The notes: generated from the sequence alone by a model not told the origin. 64,000 nucleotides of DNA from Sphagnum magellanicum (GCA_021904315.1 CM038914.1:19641065-19705064), one strand, 5' to 3'. Positions 1-11,700 are shown, counted from the stretch's first letter. Translations and numbers: made by a program.

Positions 1-1636
1 AGTTCATCCCATTCTAATTCCACTTTCTTCTTCATTCAATCAAGGGCTTTTTTTGCAATTTGTTGTCGTCTTTTACAACCCAAGGAAAAAAAACCACAAG
101 ATGACGATGAGTTGGGTGGCTTGTTGTCATCTTTTTTAACCCTAGAAAAAAACCCATAAGACAACAATGAGTCGAAAGGCTTGTCATCATTTTCTGCAAC
201 CCAAAAAGAAAACCACAAGACGATGATGAGCCTTTTAGATTGTCATTGTCTTCTATAATTGAAAAAAAAAACACAAAAGATGAGCCAGGAGGCTTGTCAT
301 CATCTCTTGTAAATATAAAACACTTGGTTGACTCCGCTTTAATGCCCACACACATACAGATAGGGGGTGTGGTCCTTCCTTTTAGCTCCAATCCAAAAGT
401 AAATAGTAGTGGGGTCCAAGTTGAAGGAACATCACTATAGTAAGCTACCAAACTCTCTTTTCATGGATCACATTTTTAGAGTGTTTCCATTTTAAACCTC
501 CTTACCTGCTTCCCAATTCTTTGATTTCTTGCAAAAGACATTTAGCATTCACAAATTGTTTGTCAACAATACCATTATTATTTGATTTTCTTGTCACTAC
601 GTAATAAAGTCATGCATTAATAGAGGAATGCCTCCTCGGATCAAATGCCTCCATGCAAACTCCAAAATACTATTCCAAATATACTACTATAACACAACAA
701 GGAAAAAAACCAAGGGACGACGACAAGCCATGAGGTTCCTTGTCATCTTTTACAACCCAAAATAAACTAGCAGAAGATGATAACAAACCTTTCGACTCAT
801 CGTCATATTCTGCAATGCAAAAAAAAAAAGTAGAAGATGATGATGAGGTGCATTCGTCTTTATCTTTTGCCTTGATTTCATAAGAATACCAAAAGACGAC
901 AACGGATGTTGCATTTGTCGTTGTCTTCTACCTTGGATTAGTAAGAAGACTAGAATGTGATGTCGAGCGCAACGCTCATAATCATCTTCTCTGCAAAGGG
1001 ACATAGACAAAAAAAGATAAAGAAAAAAAAAAGGTTGATATACATTTACTTGTCACAAATGCACAGGTTGTCTTCTAGGGTAGTGTCTTTTGTAACAACA
1101 CTTTAACAACGTTTTCTGTAGCATTGCTTTAGCACCTTCTTTTGTAGCACCATTTTCGTTGCACTTTGATTTTCTAGTAATGCTTCGTTGCACTCCAATG
1201 TTGCAGCAATACTCAGTTGTTATGTTGTAGCGGCACTTGGTTCCTAATCATTTAACAGCTCATTTGCTCCAAAACCAAATTACACCAATGACCTTTCCTC
1301 TAAATAATGACTATATTTACGCTCAAGTTCTAGCTACAACAATGCTCCTCTCCTCCTACAAACTACAACGGCAAGCAAGGTTTGAGTGATGACAAGGTTT
1401 AGGGTTTTTGGTGGGGTGGAGGTAAGTAGATGCAAAGTCAGGTAAGTAGTCGGGGTTTAAAATGCTTGGGCAGCCAAATAAGTTTTTTTTATGGGTAGCC
1501 TTGAAGTAAGCGAGGGAAAAAAAGAAAAGAAAAAGTGACCCAACCTCAATGCATGCAGGAGATCCAATAATTGGGATGAACTTGAGTTCATCACAAACGG
1601 AACTGGTGCAGTCATGGGGGCTGGGTCACTCCCGCC
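1..1636. mobile_element. Mutator-like element, right end (left end at or beyond window start)
   Basis: The 36 bases at 1601-1636 match the right terminal inverted repeat of the complete element at 4336-9158 and stop in the same place (...GGGTCACTCCCGCC). The next 9 bases, CTGCAGGTT, are the expected target duplication, but its partner is not in the window. At the insertion point the flank resumes the segment also seen at about 36.08 kb and 48.27 kb. Just inside the terminus is the small palindrome GGGATGAAC...GTTCATC. The first bases of the window (AGTTCATCCCA) match that subterminal palindrome, so the window may open inside this element's left end. The interior has no transposase, only degenerate repeats. 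Confidence 0.5.
40..1010. repeat. Degenerate tandem/palindromic repeat block
   Basis: A unit of roughly 60-70 bases recurs at about 50-300 and again at about 730-1000. It reads approximately GTCATCGTCTT, then TACAACCCAA, an A-run, then ACCACAAGACGACGATGAG. The GTCGTCTT and AAGACGAC arms make each unit a loose inverted repeat. The short open frames here are products of the repeat and are not genes. It lies inside the presumed Mutator-like element. Confidence 0.6.
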
Positions 1637-2037
1637 CTGCAGGTTCAGAGCATTTCTGTCAATGAGCTCCATGATGGGCGCACAAGTCAACAAGATGCAG
1701 AGTGTACTATTGCCGAGCAGGGGAGGAATTGTAGACTGTGACAATACAAGGAAAGCAGCAAGGAAGTCTCAGAAACTGTGTATATGTAAGAGCCAGCCTT
1801 TATTTCAGACTTTTATTCGTTTCATCTTACCCCACTCTTGACAGGAGGGAAAACCATAAGGCATGGACAAGATGCCATACCGATGACTCTTGAGTGGAGG
1901 AAAAACCTCACCGTGTGGACTAGATGGCATGGCGACGGAAACAGTAAAAACCAGTCGAAATTTTGACGTAGTATTCGATGGGCAATTATGGGGTGTGATA
2001 TGCCATATTTTAGAGAATTTTCTGTATGGCGTCCTTA

Positions 2038-2852
2038 GAGCATCTCCACCCCACACCTGCAAACAACCCTTTTGATTAAATCTTGCAGTACGATGGTGTA
2101 AATCCTGCTGCGCTCTTGTATTGTTGTCCATTTTGCAGTGGTCATTTTAATCTCTTTAAAATCTTAGCTTCACTATGGATTTGGACAGTGACTATTACTC
2201 CGTCCAGATGTAAAGGTATAAATGATCTTTGACTGTTTAAAGGTACTTTTATGACGTTTGTGGGTGGGGACAGTGATCATTAAACACTACTAGTGGTAAC
2301 CCTGTGCATAATGCACAGGTGTGTTATTTCAAGTTAATTCTCAAAGCGTTCCGGAGAGGGAGGGAAGGTCGGTCAGGCAGCGCTTTTGGCACCTAGATTT
2401 TGGAGTTTGTTGTGTAGTGGTAATCTGTCGATTAAGATGTCAGTCAACGTTTTGAATCTCGACATGTGGTTAGTTAGTCACCCCGGATACTTGTATCTTT
2501 CTCCCTACCTAATAATGACTTTACAGGAAAAATCGCAATTTGAGACCTGAAAATTTACCAAAAGGAAAAAAGGTCGCAATTTTAATTGGGACCTGAAAAT
2601 TTATCAAAAGGTTGAGCCGTAGTCAGTTTTAATTAGGACCTGAGAAACTTACCAAAAGGATAAGCTGCAGTCAGTTTTAATTGGCACTTGGAAATGTACC
2701 AAAAGGAAAAACCACAGTCAGTTTTAATTGACACTTGGAAATTTCACAGCAGTTACTGGAGTCAGATAGACGGACGGACGGACTAAGTGAATTAATATAT
2801 ATGATTCTATTTTAACATAAAGGAGTTGTTTAATTTTTGGGTGGAGATGCTC
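2038..2852. mobile_element. PIF/Harbinger-like MITE with TTA target duplication
   Basis: The 14-base terminal inverted repeats GAGCATCTCCACCC (2038-2051) and GGGTGGAGATGCTC (2839-2852) are perfect. They are flanked by TTA at 2035-2037 and at 2853-2855. The paralogous segment at about 36.42 kb reads ...GTGCTTATTATATATGC with a single TTA and no element, so it is an empty site. Without the Helitron nested inside it, the element is about 310 bases and non-coding, as expected of a non-autonomous element mobilised in trans. The TTA duplication and 14-base ends fit the PIF/Harbinger group. Confidence 0.85.
2290..2796 (-). mobile_element. Helitron-like non-autonomous element, copy 1
   Basis: Read on the minus strand, the element ends with the near-perfect hairpin CCTGTGCAT-T-ATGCACAGG (2319-2301), seven bases, then CTAG (2293-2290), followed by host T. 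A 3' hairpin, then CTRR-3', inserted before T, is the Helitron hallmark. The other end is less certain: similarity to copy 2 stops near 2796, just past a run of GACGGACGGACGG. The interior holds short repeats of the type TTTTAATTGGCACTTGGAAA followed by ACCAAAAGG. It has no helicase or Rep gene. Confidence 0.65.
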
Positions 2853-2914
2853 TTATTACATACACGCCTATAAGGAATATTTGCACGCTTAACAGCCCTC
2901 ATTGGTTATTTTCT

Positions 2915-3600
2915 GTGTTGGCTGGTTCTTAGTTTTGAAGAGAACCTCTGGGCCTGGTTCCCAACTTACAATTTTTCTTTTGTGAAAGAACTCCAGGTTG
3001 TAGTTCAAGGATTTTAAAGAATATATTATAGAACCTATGGTCCAGTTCCAGACCCAGTTCTTCACATTTCAAGACCCCCGATTCCCAGTTCTTTATAAAT
3101 AAATTCTTAAGTGAGTCCGGTTCTAAATCGGATCTAGCACTGTACCACCAATGAAATGTGACCACATATATCACTAAATAAAATAATGATAATAATAATT
3201 TCTAAAAATTGCATACTTGAGACATTTTCCCGAAGTAGGATCTACATGCCTGATGCTACCCCCAGCCCAACCCAAATTATCATTCAAAAATTTGGTGCTG
3301 TTATTATTCCAAACCCCAATTTTTTTCTCAAACTAATAACATATCTAACCTCAGTCAGAAAGGGGGGGAAAAAACAACTTTAAAGCTTGAATTTTTAATT
3401 TGAAAAAGTGAAGAACCAGAAATTGGATGCAATGCGTTTTGGGGTCAGTTCTGGTTCTGGGTCCGGTTCTGACTGAAGGGCGGTTCCCAGTTTTGGTTCT
3501 GGTTGCTGACTGGTTCCCAGTTTTGGTTCCAGTTGTGAATTTTTTTCAAAATTTAAAACCCATGATCCAGGTACCCAGTAAGTAGAACCGGCCAACACTA
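2915..3600. mobile_element. hAT-like non-autonomous element, copy in segment 1
   Basis: The ends are imperfect inverted repeats: GTGTTGGCTGGTTCT at about 2915 and AGAACCGGCCAACAC at 3584-3598. The subterminal sequence is full of GGTTC/GAACC motifs, which is typical of hAT elements. Flanks resemble each other (TTATTTTC on the left, ATTGTTTC on the right; ATTATTTC on the right in the copy at 36.5 kb), suggesting a decayed 8-base target duplication. It is present in both paralogous segments, so it inserted before they duplicated. No coding sequence. Confidence 0.45.
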
Positions 3601-4609
3601 ATTGTTTCTTCATTCATAAAGAGCTGCCTATAATATCCTATCTACAGCAGATGGCATGCACATGTGTATAAGGTTCCACATTTAAATTGTCCTAACAGTT
3701 CATTACCAAACCTCTTCTTATCTCTGATGTTTTTCTGTTTAAGAAATTTAGCTGAGGCTAGCTGGTATTATAACTATTTTTCTACTGCAGACTATTAGGC
3801 TATTCTTTCTAATCGTTTTTGCAACTATTATTCTCAAAGATAACTCTAACCATATTTTGAAAATTGTCAACTCTGGATGGATGGTGCTAAGTTGTTGGCT
3901 GTTAATCCTACATCGACAACAATACTTCAACGAGTCAAAAACATTGCATGTCACAAGTTATTGGATTTCTTTGATTGTTAATTTTCCATTGTTGCTGCAA
4001 CACTAGAAGTTTGTTGTCCATGCATGCTTAAGATATAATCAAATGTCACCTGCAGTAGTGTAATGAAGTAAAGCTATTTCCAGATTCTTTGCATATAAAG
4101 TTACATTTCCTTGATTTTGAATTCCCAGCCCCTATTACTAGGGTAGCTGCTCCTAATTTCTATATGCAAGTGATCCCACCTCCTTAGATGATGTCTCACC
4201 CTCTGGGCAGAGCCAACAAATTCCCAAGAAAAGACAAGTGGGGAATGGTGCTGAATTTAACTTTTGTATTGAACAAAAAGGATGCTCCAAAATTGGAATT
4301 TGGAAGGAAGTACTCCCTCGAAGGTTGCATGAATGGGCCAGAGTGAACCAGCCTCCATGACTGCACCAGTTGGCTGTTCTGTCCACAGGATGGGCTGTGT
4401 TTTCCATCTGCCTCTTCACCCTACATTAACCAACATTCTACCACAGTCAATTTTTTTGCCTGCTGACCTTTGGTCCTTTTTTTTTGGGGCCGATTTTTTT
4501 GCAACCCTGACCCTCTCACCGAGTTACCCTATTAACCTACCTACTCTACTGACCTACCTCTTAGCCTATAACTTGAACCCAACCAACTAACACCCAATCC
4601 CTTATCTAC

Positions 4610-5640
4610 TCTTTTCTATCTTTTCTTGGTAAAACTTATATCTCTTCTTGGCTAAACCTATATCTATTCTTGGTTAGACTTCTATCTCTTTGTTAAACTT
4701 TTTTTTCTTGGCAAAAATTATATTTCTTCTTGGTTAAAATTTTATCTCTTGACAAAACCTATATATTTTCTTGGCTAAAATTTGCTCTATTGGCAGAACT
4801 TAGATATTTTTTTGCACTATTTTTTTTATTGACAAAACATATATCTTTTTTGGCTAATTTTTTTCTTTTGGCAAAACCTATATCTTTTCTTGATTAAACT
4901 TTTCTTTTTTGACAAAACTTATATCTATTCTTGGTTAAATTTCTTTTTTTGGCAAAACCTATATATTTTCTTAACAAAATTTTCCCTTTTGGAAAAATGT
5001 ATATATCTTTTTGGCTAAAATTTTCTCTTTTAGCAAAACCTATATCCCTTCTTGGCTAAATTTTTATCTCTTAGCAAAAATTATGTTTTTTCTCAACTAA
5101 ATTTTTATCTCTTGGCAAAACCTACATATCTTCTTGGCTAAATTGTTTTCTCTTGAAAAAACCTATATCTCTTCTTAGTTAGATCTTTCTTTCTTGGCAA
5201 AACATATATCCCTTCTAAGTTAAATTTTTTTCTTTTGGCAAAATTTATATTTCTTCTTGGCTAAATTTTTTCTCTTTTGGCAAAACCTATATTTATTCTT
5301 GGTTAAACTTCTAACTTTTGACAAAACTTATATCTCTTCTTGGCTAAACTTATATATCTTCTTGGTTAAACTTTTAATTTTTGACAAAACTTTTGTTTTT
5401 TGGCTAAACCTTGACCTTTCAACAAAATAGTTCTATTTGTTAGCTAAAATTTTACCTTCCAATAATTCTTTTATATCTTTTTGGCTAAACACATACCTTT
5501 CAACAAAACCTTTATATCTTTTTGGCTAAACCTTTACCTTTCAACACAATCTTTTTACATATTATGTAAGCCTTTACTTTTCAACAAAACCTTTTTATAT
5601 TTTGGGTAAACCTTTCTATTCCATAATTAAACCTCTACTT
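4610..5640. repeat. Minisatellite, about 40-45-bp unit, roughly 24 copies
   Basis: A diverged unit of the form TTCTTGGCTAAA, T-run with TCTC, TTGGCAAAACC, TATATC repeats head to tail for about 1 kb inside the Mutator-like element. Copies vary in the length of T-runs and by single substitutions. The strand is strongly pyrimidine-biased and no frame stays open through it. Confidence 0.85.
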
Positions 5641-8600
5641 TTCTAAAAGGAAAAAAAAATAATGGAATCCACAAGGTGTAAAATGAACTTCAATATATAT
5701 TTTTACAAAAATCAATCAAGGACATAAGAAATAATGTTGATTTTAATGAGAACAAATAATTAAGGAGGTAAGAAAAAGAAATTCTTGTATTTTCAATGAT
5801 TATCTAATTCAATCACTTAAATCATAAGAAAATTAATGTAAAACATATGGTTTTTAAAAGAAGGTTAAATTTACATATAGAGGTTGAGGGTTTAGGTTCA
5901 AGGCATTACTATACTTCTGGTAACTTTAAGTTTGAATACCATGTTTATAATGGTTTGGAATTCCCAAAACTAACACCTATTGTACAGGTAACATGTAGGT
6001 ATTGCCTATTATGGCAAATAATAATAATAGTTGAAAATTTAATCCCAACATGCAATACCCACATATGAAGACAATGTCATTTTTAATCAAAATGAAACTA
6101 TTTTTTTGAATTTTTTTGTTGCTTCTTTTAGATTATTTTTCTAATTTCTTGTGTTTTTATTTTTCATTTAAAAATTTTATTATTTTTTTCTCTTGTTTTG
6201 AACTATTTTTCTTCTATTTCTTCTTCATAATCAATTTTTTATATTTTTATATTTTTTCTAATTAAAAAAAAACTCAAAACTATCTTCGACAATTTTTATT
6301 TATCATTAAATATGCAGATTTTATGCCAAACATTTGGGTAGTATGTGAAACACGAAAATTTATAGCCAACATTCTATGCCTCAAATGTGAGTATTACATA
6401 GTTTTATTTTTATTTTCTTCTTTTAAATATTTCTCATCACAATATCAAAAACGAAAAAATGAAAATGTTACATACATTGGACCAATCATATTGTGGTGGA
6501 GCTTGAATGAAAATGGACCTTGATTTGCAATACCCTCATGATAAAATTGCGACCCATTGGAATTGAAATGCAAAAAAATCAAGTTCATGCAATTCCCACA
6601 TAATTTTTATTACCAATTATATTCCATTTATGTAAAGGTTTTAATATTTAAGTATTGCAAATACTTGCCCTTCCATCACTTAGGTTAGGGTTACTAGAAA
6701 GTCCAAGAAACTACAATACTTACATTGTCAATATCCAAATACAAATGTCGAAATATGGGTGAATGTAATTCCTACACGCTTAATTGTGATTATTCACTAT
6801 GTACATCAACAAAACAAATACTTTCATCATATTTTTAAACGTGTTGATATTGCATTACCTTCATCCAAAAACACATTTCCTTGTTGTGAAAATGAATTCA
6901 TTAGCAATACCTAAATTTAAAACTTTCATTATAACCCAATATTACATTACCTATATTCACTAGAGAAAGCCTTCACTATGAGAACAACAAAATAGACCAT
7001 ACCTACATCAAAATGGGAAATCCCGCATTAAAAAGGTTATGGGATGGGCAATACCTCCATAGATCATAACATAAAGTCATTGTGTCCCATGTAATATGTG
7101 AAATTGTATGCAATATGAAAATTTTTGCTCACTAACCTTAAACTATTGTACATTAATTATTTCAGAATAATATGATGTTATTAGTACATAAATAGTCCAA
7201 ATTCACTAGGTTTTGTAGTGAATTAGGTGAATTCTTAACAAATTTGTCAATTGCTTAGTGATTGGTAATGAGTTGATATGGAGAAGTAAATTCATTAACA
7301 TATGAACAACTAAGAAAATTTGAATATTTTGATTATTTAATCCAGACTAGTGGTAACCGTGTGCATAATGCACAGGTGTGTTATTTCAAGTTAATTCTCA
7401 AAGTGTTCCGGAGAGGGAGGGAAGGTCGGTCAGGCAGTGCTTTTGGCACCTGGATTTTGGAGTCCGTTGTGTAGTAGTAATCCGTCAATTAAGATGTCAG
7501 TCGACGTTCCGGATCTCGACACATGGTTAGTTAGTCACCCCGGGTACCCATATCTTTCCCTCTAACTAATAATGACTCTACAGGAAAAGCCGCAGTTTGG
7601 GACCTAGAAATTTACCAAAAGGAAAAAAGGTCGCAGTTTTAATTGGGACCTAGAAATTTTACCAAAAGGATAAGCCGCAATCAATTTTAATTGGCACCTG
7701 GAAATGTACCAAAAGGAAAACCGCAATCAGTTTTAATTAGCACCTGGAAATTTCACAGTAGTTACTGGAGTTAGACAGACAGACGGACGGATGGATTAAA
7801 TGAATTAATTAATTTAATCCAAATTATCTAATATTAATTATTTATTCGTTCAATTTTTTTTAAAATTAAAAGTTTCAAGAATATTCAAACCTATCTACCT
7901 AAGTAGGTAGAAAACTAACACCTACTTACTTGTGTAGGTAAGCAAATTGGTAGGAAAGGGAAATTGTAAACGGAATGAATAGCCAAAAAATATTTCATTT
8001 ATATTACAATTTCCATTTAAGGTCAAGCATTTCTTCACTCATCCCAAATTAGTATATGCAATTCTGATTGAAAAAATCAAGGGAAAACATGTTCTTTATA
8101 TAGCTTGTGAGATGAGATTCAAAGACAAAACATATGGGTTAAACCTTCTACTTGCACTTTAGTTTTAAATTGAAATGATTTAAATTGCATTTTGACATTT
8201 TTTCCAAAATCTACACACTAAAATTATAAAAAAATAAAATAAAAATACTTGAATTGAAAAAAATTGCATATAAATCTTGCATTTCAATACATTTCAATAG
8301 GACATTTAAAAAAAATTATCATTATTTTTTTCATACTTTGTCTAAATAAAAGAAAATATTAAAAATATGAATTTATTATATAATTATAAAATATAAATTA
8401 ATTTGAAAATATAAATATTTAAAGAAATGAAATTTTAATTATGAAATATAAATAACTTTTATATTATATGCATTTTATTCAAATTTTTTAATTAATATAT
8501 TATATAATAAATAAATATTGTCATATATTATATATAAGTGATCTTATATGATAAAACTATTGTATCAAAAATAAATAAATTCATGGATGAATATTATGTT

Positions 8601-9000
8601 TTACATTTTTATCAACTGAGGCCCACAATAAAATATTATTTAGTTACAAAAGAATATATAATATGTATACATAATTTTATATGTTATGTATTTTACATTT
8701 ATATACATATGATATATTATAAACTATTTATAATATATTTCTATGTTAAAAAATATTGAATATTGATTTTGTTTTGTTATAAACGTTTTTTAAAATTTTA
8801 TTAAATAAAGGCAGAAAATAAAATCTGACGTACTTTTCAGAATTAAAATAAATTTAAATTTAAATAGTATATTATTTCAAAAGTTTAAGCAAGAAGAGAT
8901 ATAGATTTTCCCAAGAATTAGAAGTTTAGTTAAGAAGAAGTTTAGGTTTTGCCACTGCAAAATGAGCAGGGTAGGTGGGAAATGTGGTAGTTGGGTGAGT
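5641..9000. other. AT-rich transposon interior without genes
   Basis: Apart from the Helitron-like element at 7347-7812, this is very AT-rich DNA in which short motifs such as GTATTGCAAATAC and ACCTTCAT recur. The open frames are short and of low complexity, and I see no gene. The same motifs recur at about 38.6-39.9 kb and 42.3-44.0 kb, which links those regions to the same element family. Confidence 0.6.
7347..7812 (-). mobile_element. Helitron-like non-autonomous element, copy 2
   Basis: It is colinear with the element at 2290-2796. On the minus strand it ends with CTAG (7350-7347) followed by host T, preceded by the same hairpin, here with one mismatched pair (7358-7376). The TTTTAATTGG...ACCAAAAGG internal repeats and the terminal GACGGACGG run are present. 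The distal end is set only by where similarity stops. It is nested inside the Mutator-like element, so this family was active after that insertion. Confidence 0.65.
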
Positions 9001-9360
9001 AGGGGTGGTACAAGGTGAAAAAAAATTGACTGTTGAAGGGTGAGCAAAAAAACTTTTTGACTCAACCTTTCTGACTGTAGGATGTTCAATAACTGGGATG
9101 AACACTAGTTCATCCCAAACGGAACTGGTGCAGTCATGGGGGCTGGGTCACTCCGGCCGCATGAACGTACCTTCTGAGATTCCCACGTAATTCAGGGTAA
9201 GGAAAAACGTACCGACGGGACTGAAACTGTGAGTGGTTGGTATGGTAAGCAACCTGCAGAGGCTGCCTGCTAAGAGTGTGTTTCCCAACCTTAACACTTA
9301 TCTCATTGTCCGTTCCACAACGTTCATCATAACTGCCCACAGAAGGTGCCTGGTAAGCAA

Positions 9361-10276
9361 GCGTTTGCCAAAAAAAGCTTCTGGTGAAATGTTTCGTTCT
9401 ATGAAAACTGGTCAGGAGATATTAAGGTTTTGACTTACGAACTTGAGCCATGGATTGTTGTCCTGTCATTTTTGGCGTCCTGAAATGTCCTTTGTAAAGC
9501 TAGCAGTCATCAGTAAAAGGTCCGGAACAAGGTGGTGTGGCGTTTTTATTAAAGTCACACGAAAATGAAATCTTAATTGCATTGAGTTCCTTCCAGGTAA
9601 TTGTTTCTCGGAATCGGTTCAAGGCCCTGTAAACTCCTTAATAATAGAGTTATCCGTAAAGTCCTTCCCTGTTGGGCCGGAGTTGCACCCCTCATTTGAC
9701 GCTTCATCACCTCCTGGCTGTATCTCTAAAGTTATGAAATTTTATTAAAGAAGGGTATGAAATACTGAGACTCGGGATTTAAATGCACGAGGCACGAGAA
9801 CATTTATAGCTACAGTACACAAAGCAGCAGCAGTGATTGGTTGAAGGCATAAGGACAGGGCAAACTCAGTTTAGCACCAAATTTGCTGCTAAACTTAGTT
9901 TCATGCCCCGTTGACGCCTAATGTACTTTTTTCCCCTGTTTTTTGAAATCTCATCCCCTATGTGACCAAAGAGGGGGTTCCGGTGCCGTCTTTTCCTGAC
10001 TTTACAGATAACTTTAATATTTTGAAAATTTAGAATCTGACGCTTGATTCCTGGGTTGATTGCTAAAGAATTTGAAACCCTGCTGTACCTTAAAGTTGTT
10101 GGCACATGCAATGGCTATCCCTGTTTTGAGAGCAGAGTGCACAGCACCTTGGGCTTCTAAAATTTGGGTCGCACACACGATTGTGCAAACCTTGGCTTCT
10201 GCCTGCCTCCCCCTTGAAATTCGCTGCCATAAAGGCAGGCAGGCAGACAAAATGCGCACATAGTCTACCCACCGTT
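9361..10276. other. Intergenic, no gene seen
   Basis: No open frame here has domain character or a conserved counterpart elsewhere in the window. Its right part is the 3' flank of the broken trihelix gene that begins at 10277. Confidence 0.5.
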
Positions 10277-10964
10277 TTAGCTGCTCCACCTAATTTTCTC
10301 TCCCTGCCCTCTACACAATTTCTTAAGAACAGATTTTTGTGGAGGCTTACCGTCCACCCCTGGCTTCGTGCAAGCTGTTGACCTCGGTGTGGGTGGAGTC
10401 TTATTGACTTCAGAAGAGTTGCTTGCAAATGGAGGAGCCTGTCTATCTGGAGGAGGAGGAGCATCATATTCTTCACTATCCTCCAAGTTGACAGGCTCTT
10501 GCGTAGATCCACCCACCGAATCAATTGGAACACCATTGTCCATACCTCCAGCAGTGCCACAAGCCTCGGCAGTCTTGCCCCAAATCATTAAAAATTGCTC
10601 AAACCATGGCCATTTGCATTGACCTGCGCTGGATTCTCCATGCTCCTGTTTCAACTGATTAATTTTCTTCTGCATTTTGTGTACTTTGGACTGAACTTGA
10701 GCCCAAGTGTGCAGAGGGAAATGCCTCCTCAATCCTCAATAGAATTTCTTGACACTGCTGCTGTGTCAAGCTGTTCATGCTATTGGCAAGAAACTTTTCC
10801 TGAATCAAATCCATCAACAATGCTGTAGAATCATCTTTCCAATCTCTCTTGGATTTGGGTGGAGCTGGAGGTGGTTTGTGAGGCACAATGAACAAGGGAA
10901 GTGAAGAGCTTTAACCCATCATCATCATCTCGGACAGGAAACTTGGCTCTTGAGACGGTTCCAT
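10277..10964 (-). pseudogene. Myb/SANT-like (trihelix) protein, broken
   Basis: A start at 10964 gives MEPSQEPSF..., then an in-frame TAA at 10913-10911. The same frame continues past it (PPAPPKSKRDWKDDSTALL, then LTQQQCQEILLRIEEAFP). It then shifts by one frame near 10705-10725 into HTWAQVQSKVHKMQKKINQL, KWPWFEQFLMIWGKTAEA and GGMDNGVPID, an acidic/proline linker and a basic end at 10277. The spaced tryptophans, the Q-x-SKVHKM-type helix and the KWPWFE motif are those of the Myb/SANT-like DNA-binding domain found in plant proteins, some linked to Harbinger transposons. One nonsense and one frameshift argue for a recent pseudogene. Whether it was a host gene or a transposon accessory gene is not clear. 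Confidence 0.7.
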
Positions 10965-10980
10965 AGTGACAAAGACAGAA

Positions 10981-11112
10981 GAAAATGTGAATCAAAGAAA
11001 AAAATTGAGAAACACCGTGCCTGTATTTGTGTGCAGTGAGAAAGAAGAAAATGTGATTCAAAGAAAAAAATTTGAGAAACACAGTGCCTATATTGTGTGC
11101 AGTGAAAAAATG
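10981..11112. repeat. Two-copy direct repeat, 66-bp unit
   Basis: GAAAATGTGA at 10981 and at 11047 begins two near-identical units that continue with TTCAAAGAAAAAAAT, GAGAAACAC and GTGTGCAGTGA. They lie just upstream of the start of the broken trihelix gene on the minus strand and could be part of its leader or promoter. Confidence 0.8.
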
Positions 11113-11700
11113 GCTATGAAATGGAGGCAGGTGAGCACGAAGGTGAACCGTGAAACTCGTGAGAGACTCGGGCGGAGTGCTAAACGGAGCGCCGCAGTTC
11201 GTGGGCAGGCCGGAAGGGGAGGTACAGTGGCACGCAGACGTCTACCGGGTGCGGCCGAGCAGAACGTCGGACTTTCTGCCTGCCAGGTTTTGTGGCTGAT
11301 CGCGGGGAGATCTGCTTCTCGCACGGCAGTCTGCCGCGCTTCTTCCTTCATGTGCGCGACCCATTTGTCATGCCACATTAGCTTTCTTGAATTTCCCATT
11401 CGTATCTTCCAAGAATCTCACACAACATAAACTGTCTTAGGAGACTTCCAGGCGTTCTTGTAACCTTCATTCTAGACATTCGACTAGCTTTCATTTCAAG
11501 CAGTAGAAGTTAAAACAGAGAATATTTTAACTTGTGATATATATTTCACAGAGTATCAATATCCATGTTCACTACTTGCTCCTCAATACTTATATTTTTA
11601 CCATCATTTAAAATGAATTTTTTTGTTATACTCATTTTGGTATGGAACTTGTCTATACCATTACCATATTAGAGTATGATAAACCATATACCAGGTTTTT
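11113..11700. other. GC-richer, CpG-bearing stretch, possible old promoter
   Basis: 11.13-11.36 kb is clearly richer in G, C and CpG than its surroundings. It lies upstream of the minus-strand trihelix pseudogene and may be its former promoter or first exon. Open frames exist on both strands but have no domain character. From 11.43 kb the sequence returns to AT-rich with no gene. Confidence 0.35.

Larger units (their letters stand above)
4336..9158. mobile_element. Mutator-like element, complete, non-coding
   Basis: The terminal inverted repeats at 4336-4371 and 9123-9158 match at 33 of 36 bases (left end GGCCAGAGTGAACCAGCC). They are flanked by 9-base near-identical repeats, GCATGAATG (4327-4335) and GCATGAACG (9159-9167), a length typical of Mutator-like elements. 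The empty site is preserved in the paralogous segment at about 37.96 kb (TTTGCATTGACTTACG). The 4.8-kb interior has no recognisable transposase. It holds a C-rich subterminal zone, a minisatellite (4.61-5.64 kb), AT-rich DNA and a nested Helitron-like element (7347-~7812). Confidence 0.8.
1637..9360. repeat. Triplicated segment, copy 1 (interrupted by transposons)
   Basis: After removing the MITE (2038-2852) and the Mutator-like element (4336-9158), this region aligns along its length with 36.08-38.14 kb, and its first part aligns with 48.26-48.6 kb. Shared landmarks are the ACAAGGAAAGCAGCAAGGAA stretch at about 1746, TGGGCAATTATGG at about 1979, and GATGTCTCACCC at about 4190 with the next 130 bases. 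No open frame is conserved across the copies, so I do not call a gene. It may be promoter or untranslated sequence carried along by duplication. Confidence 0.75.
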
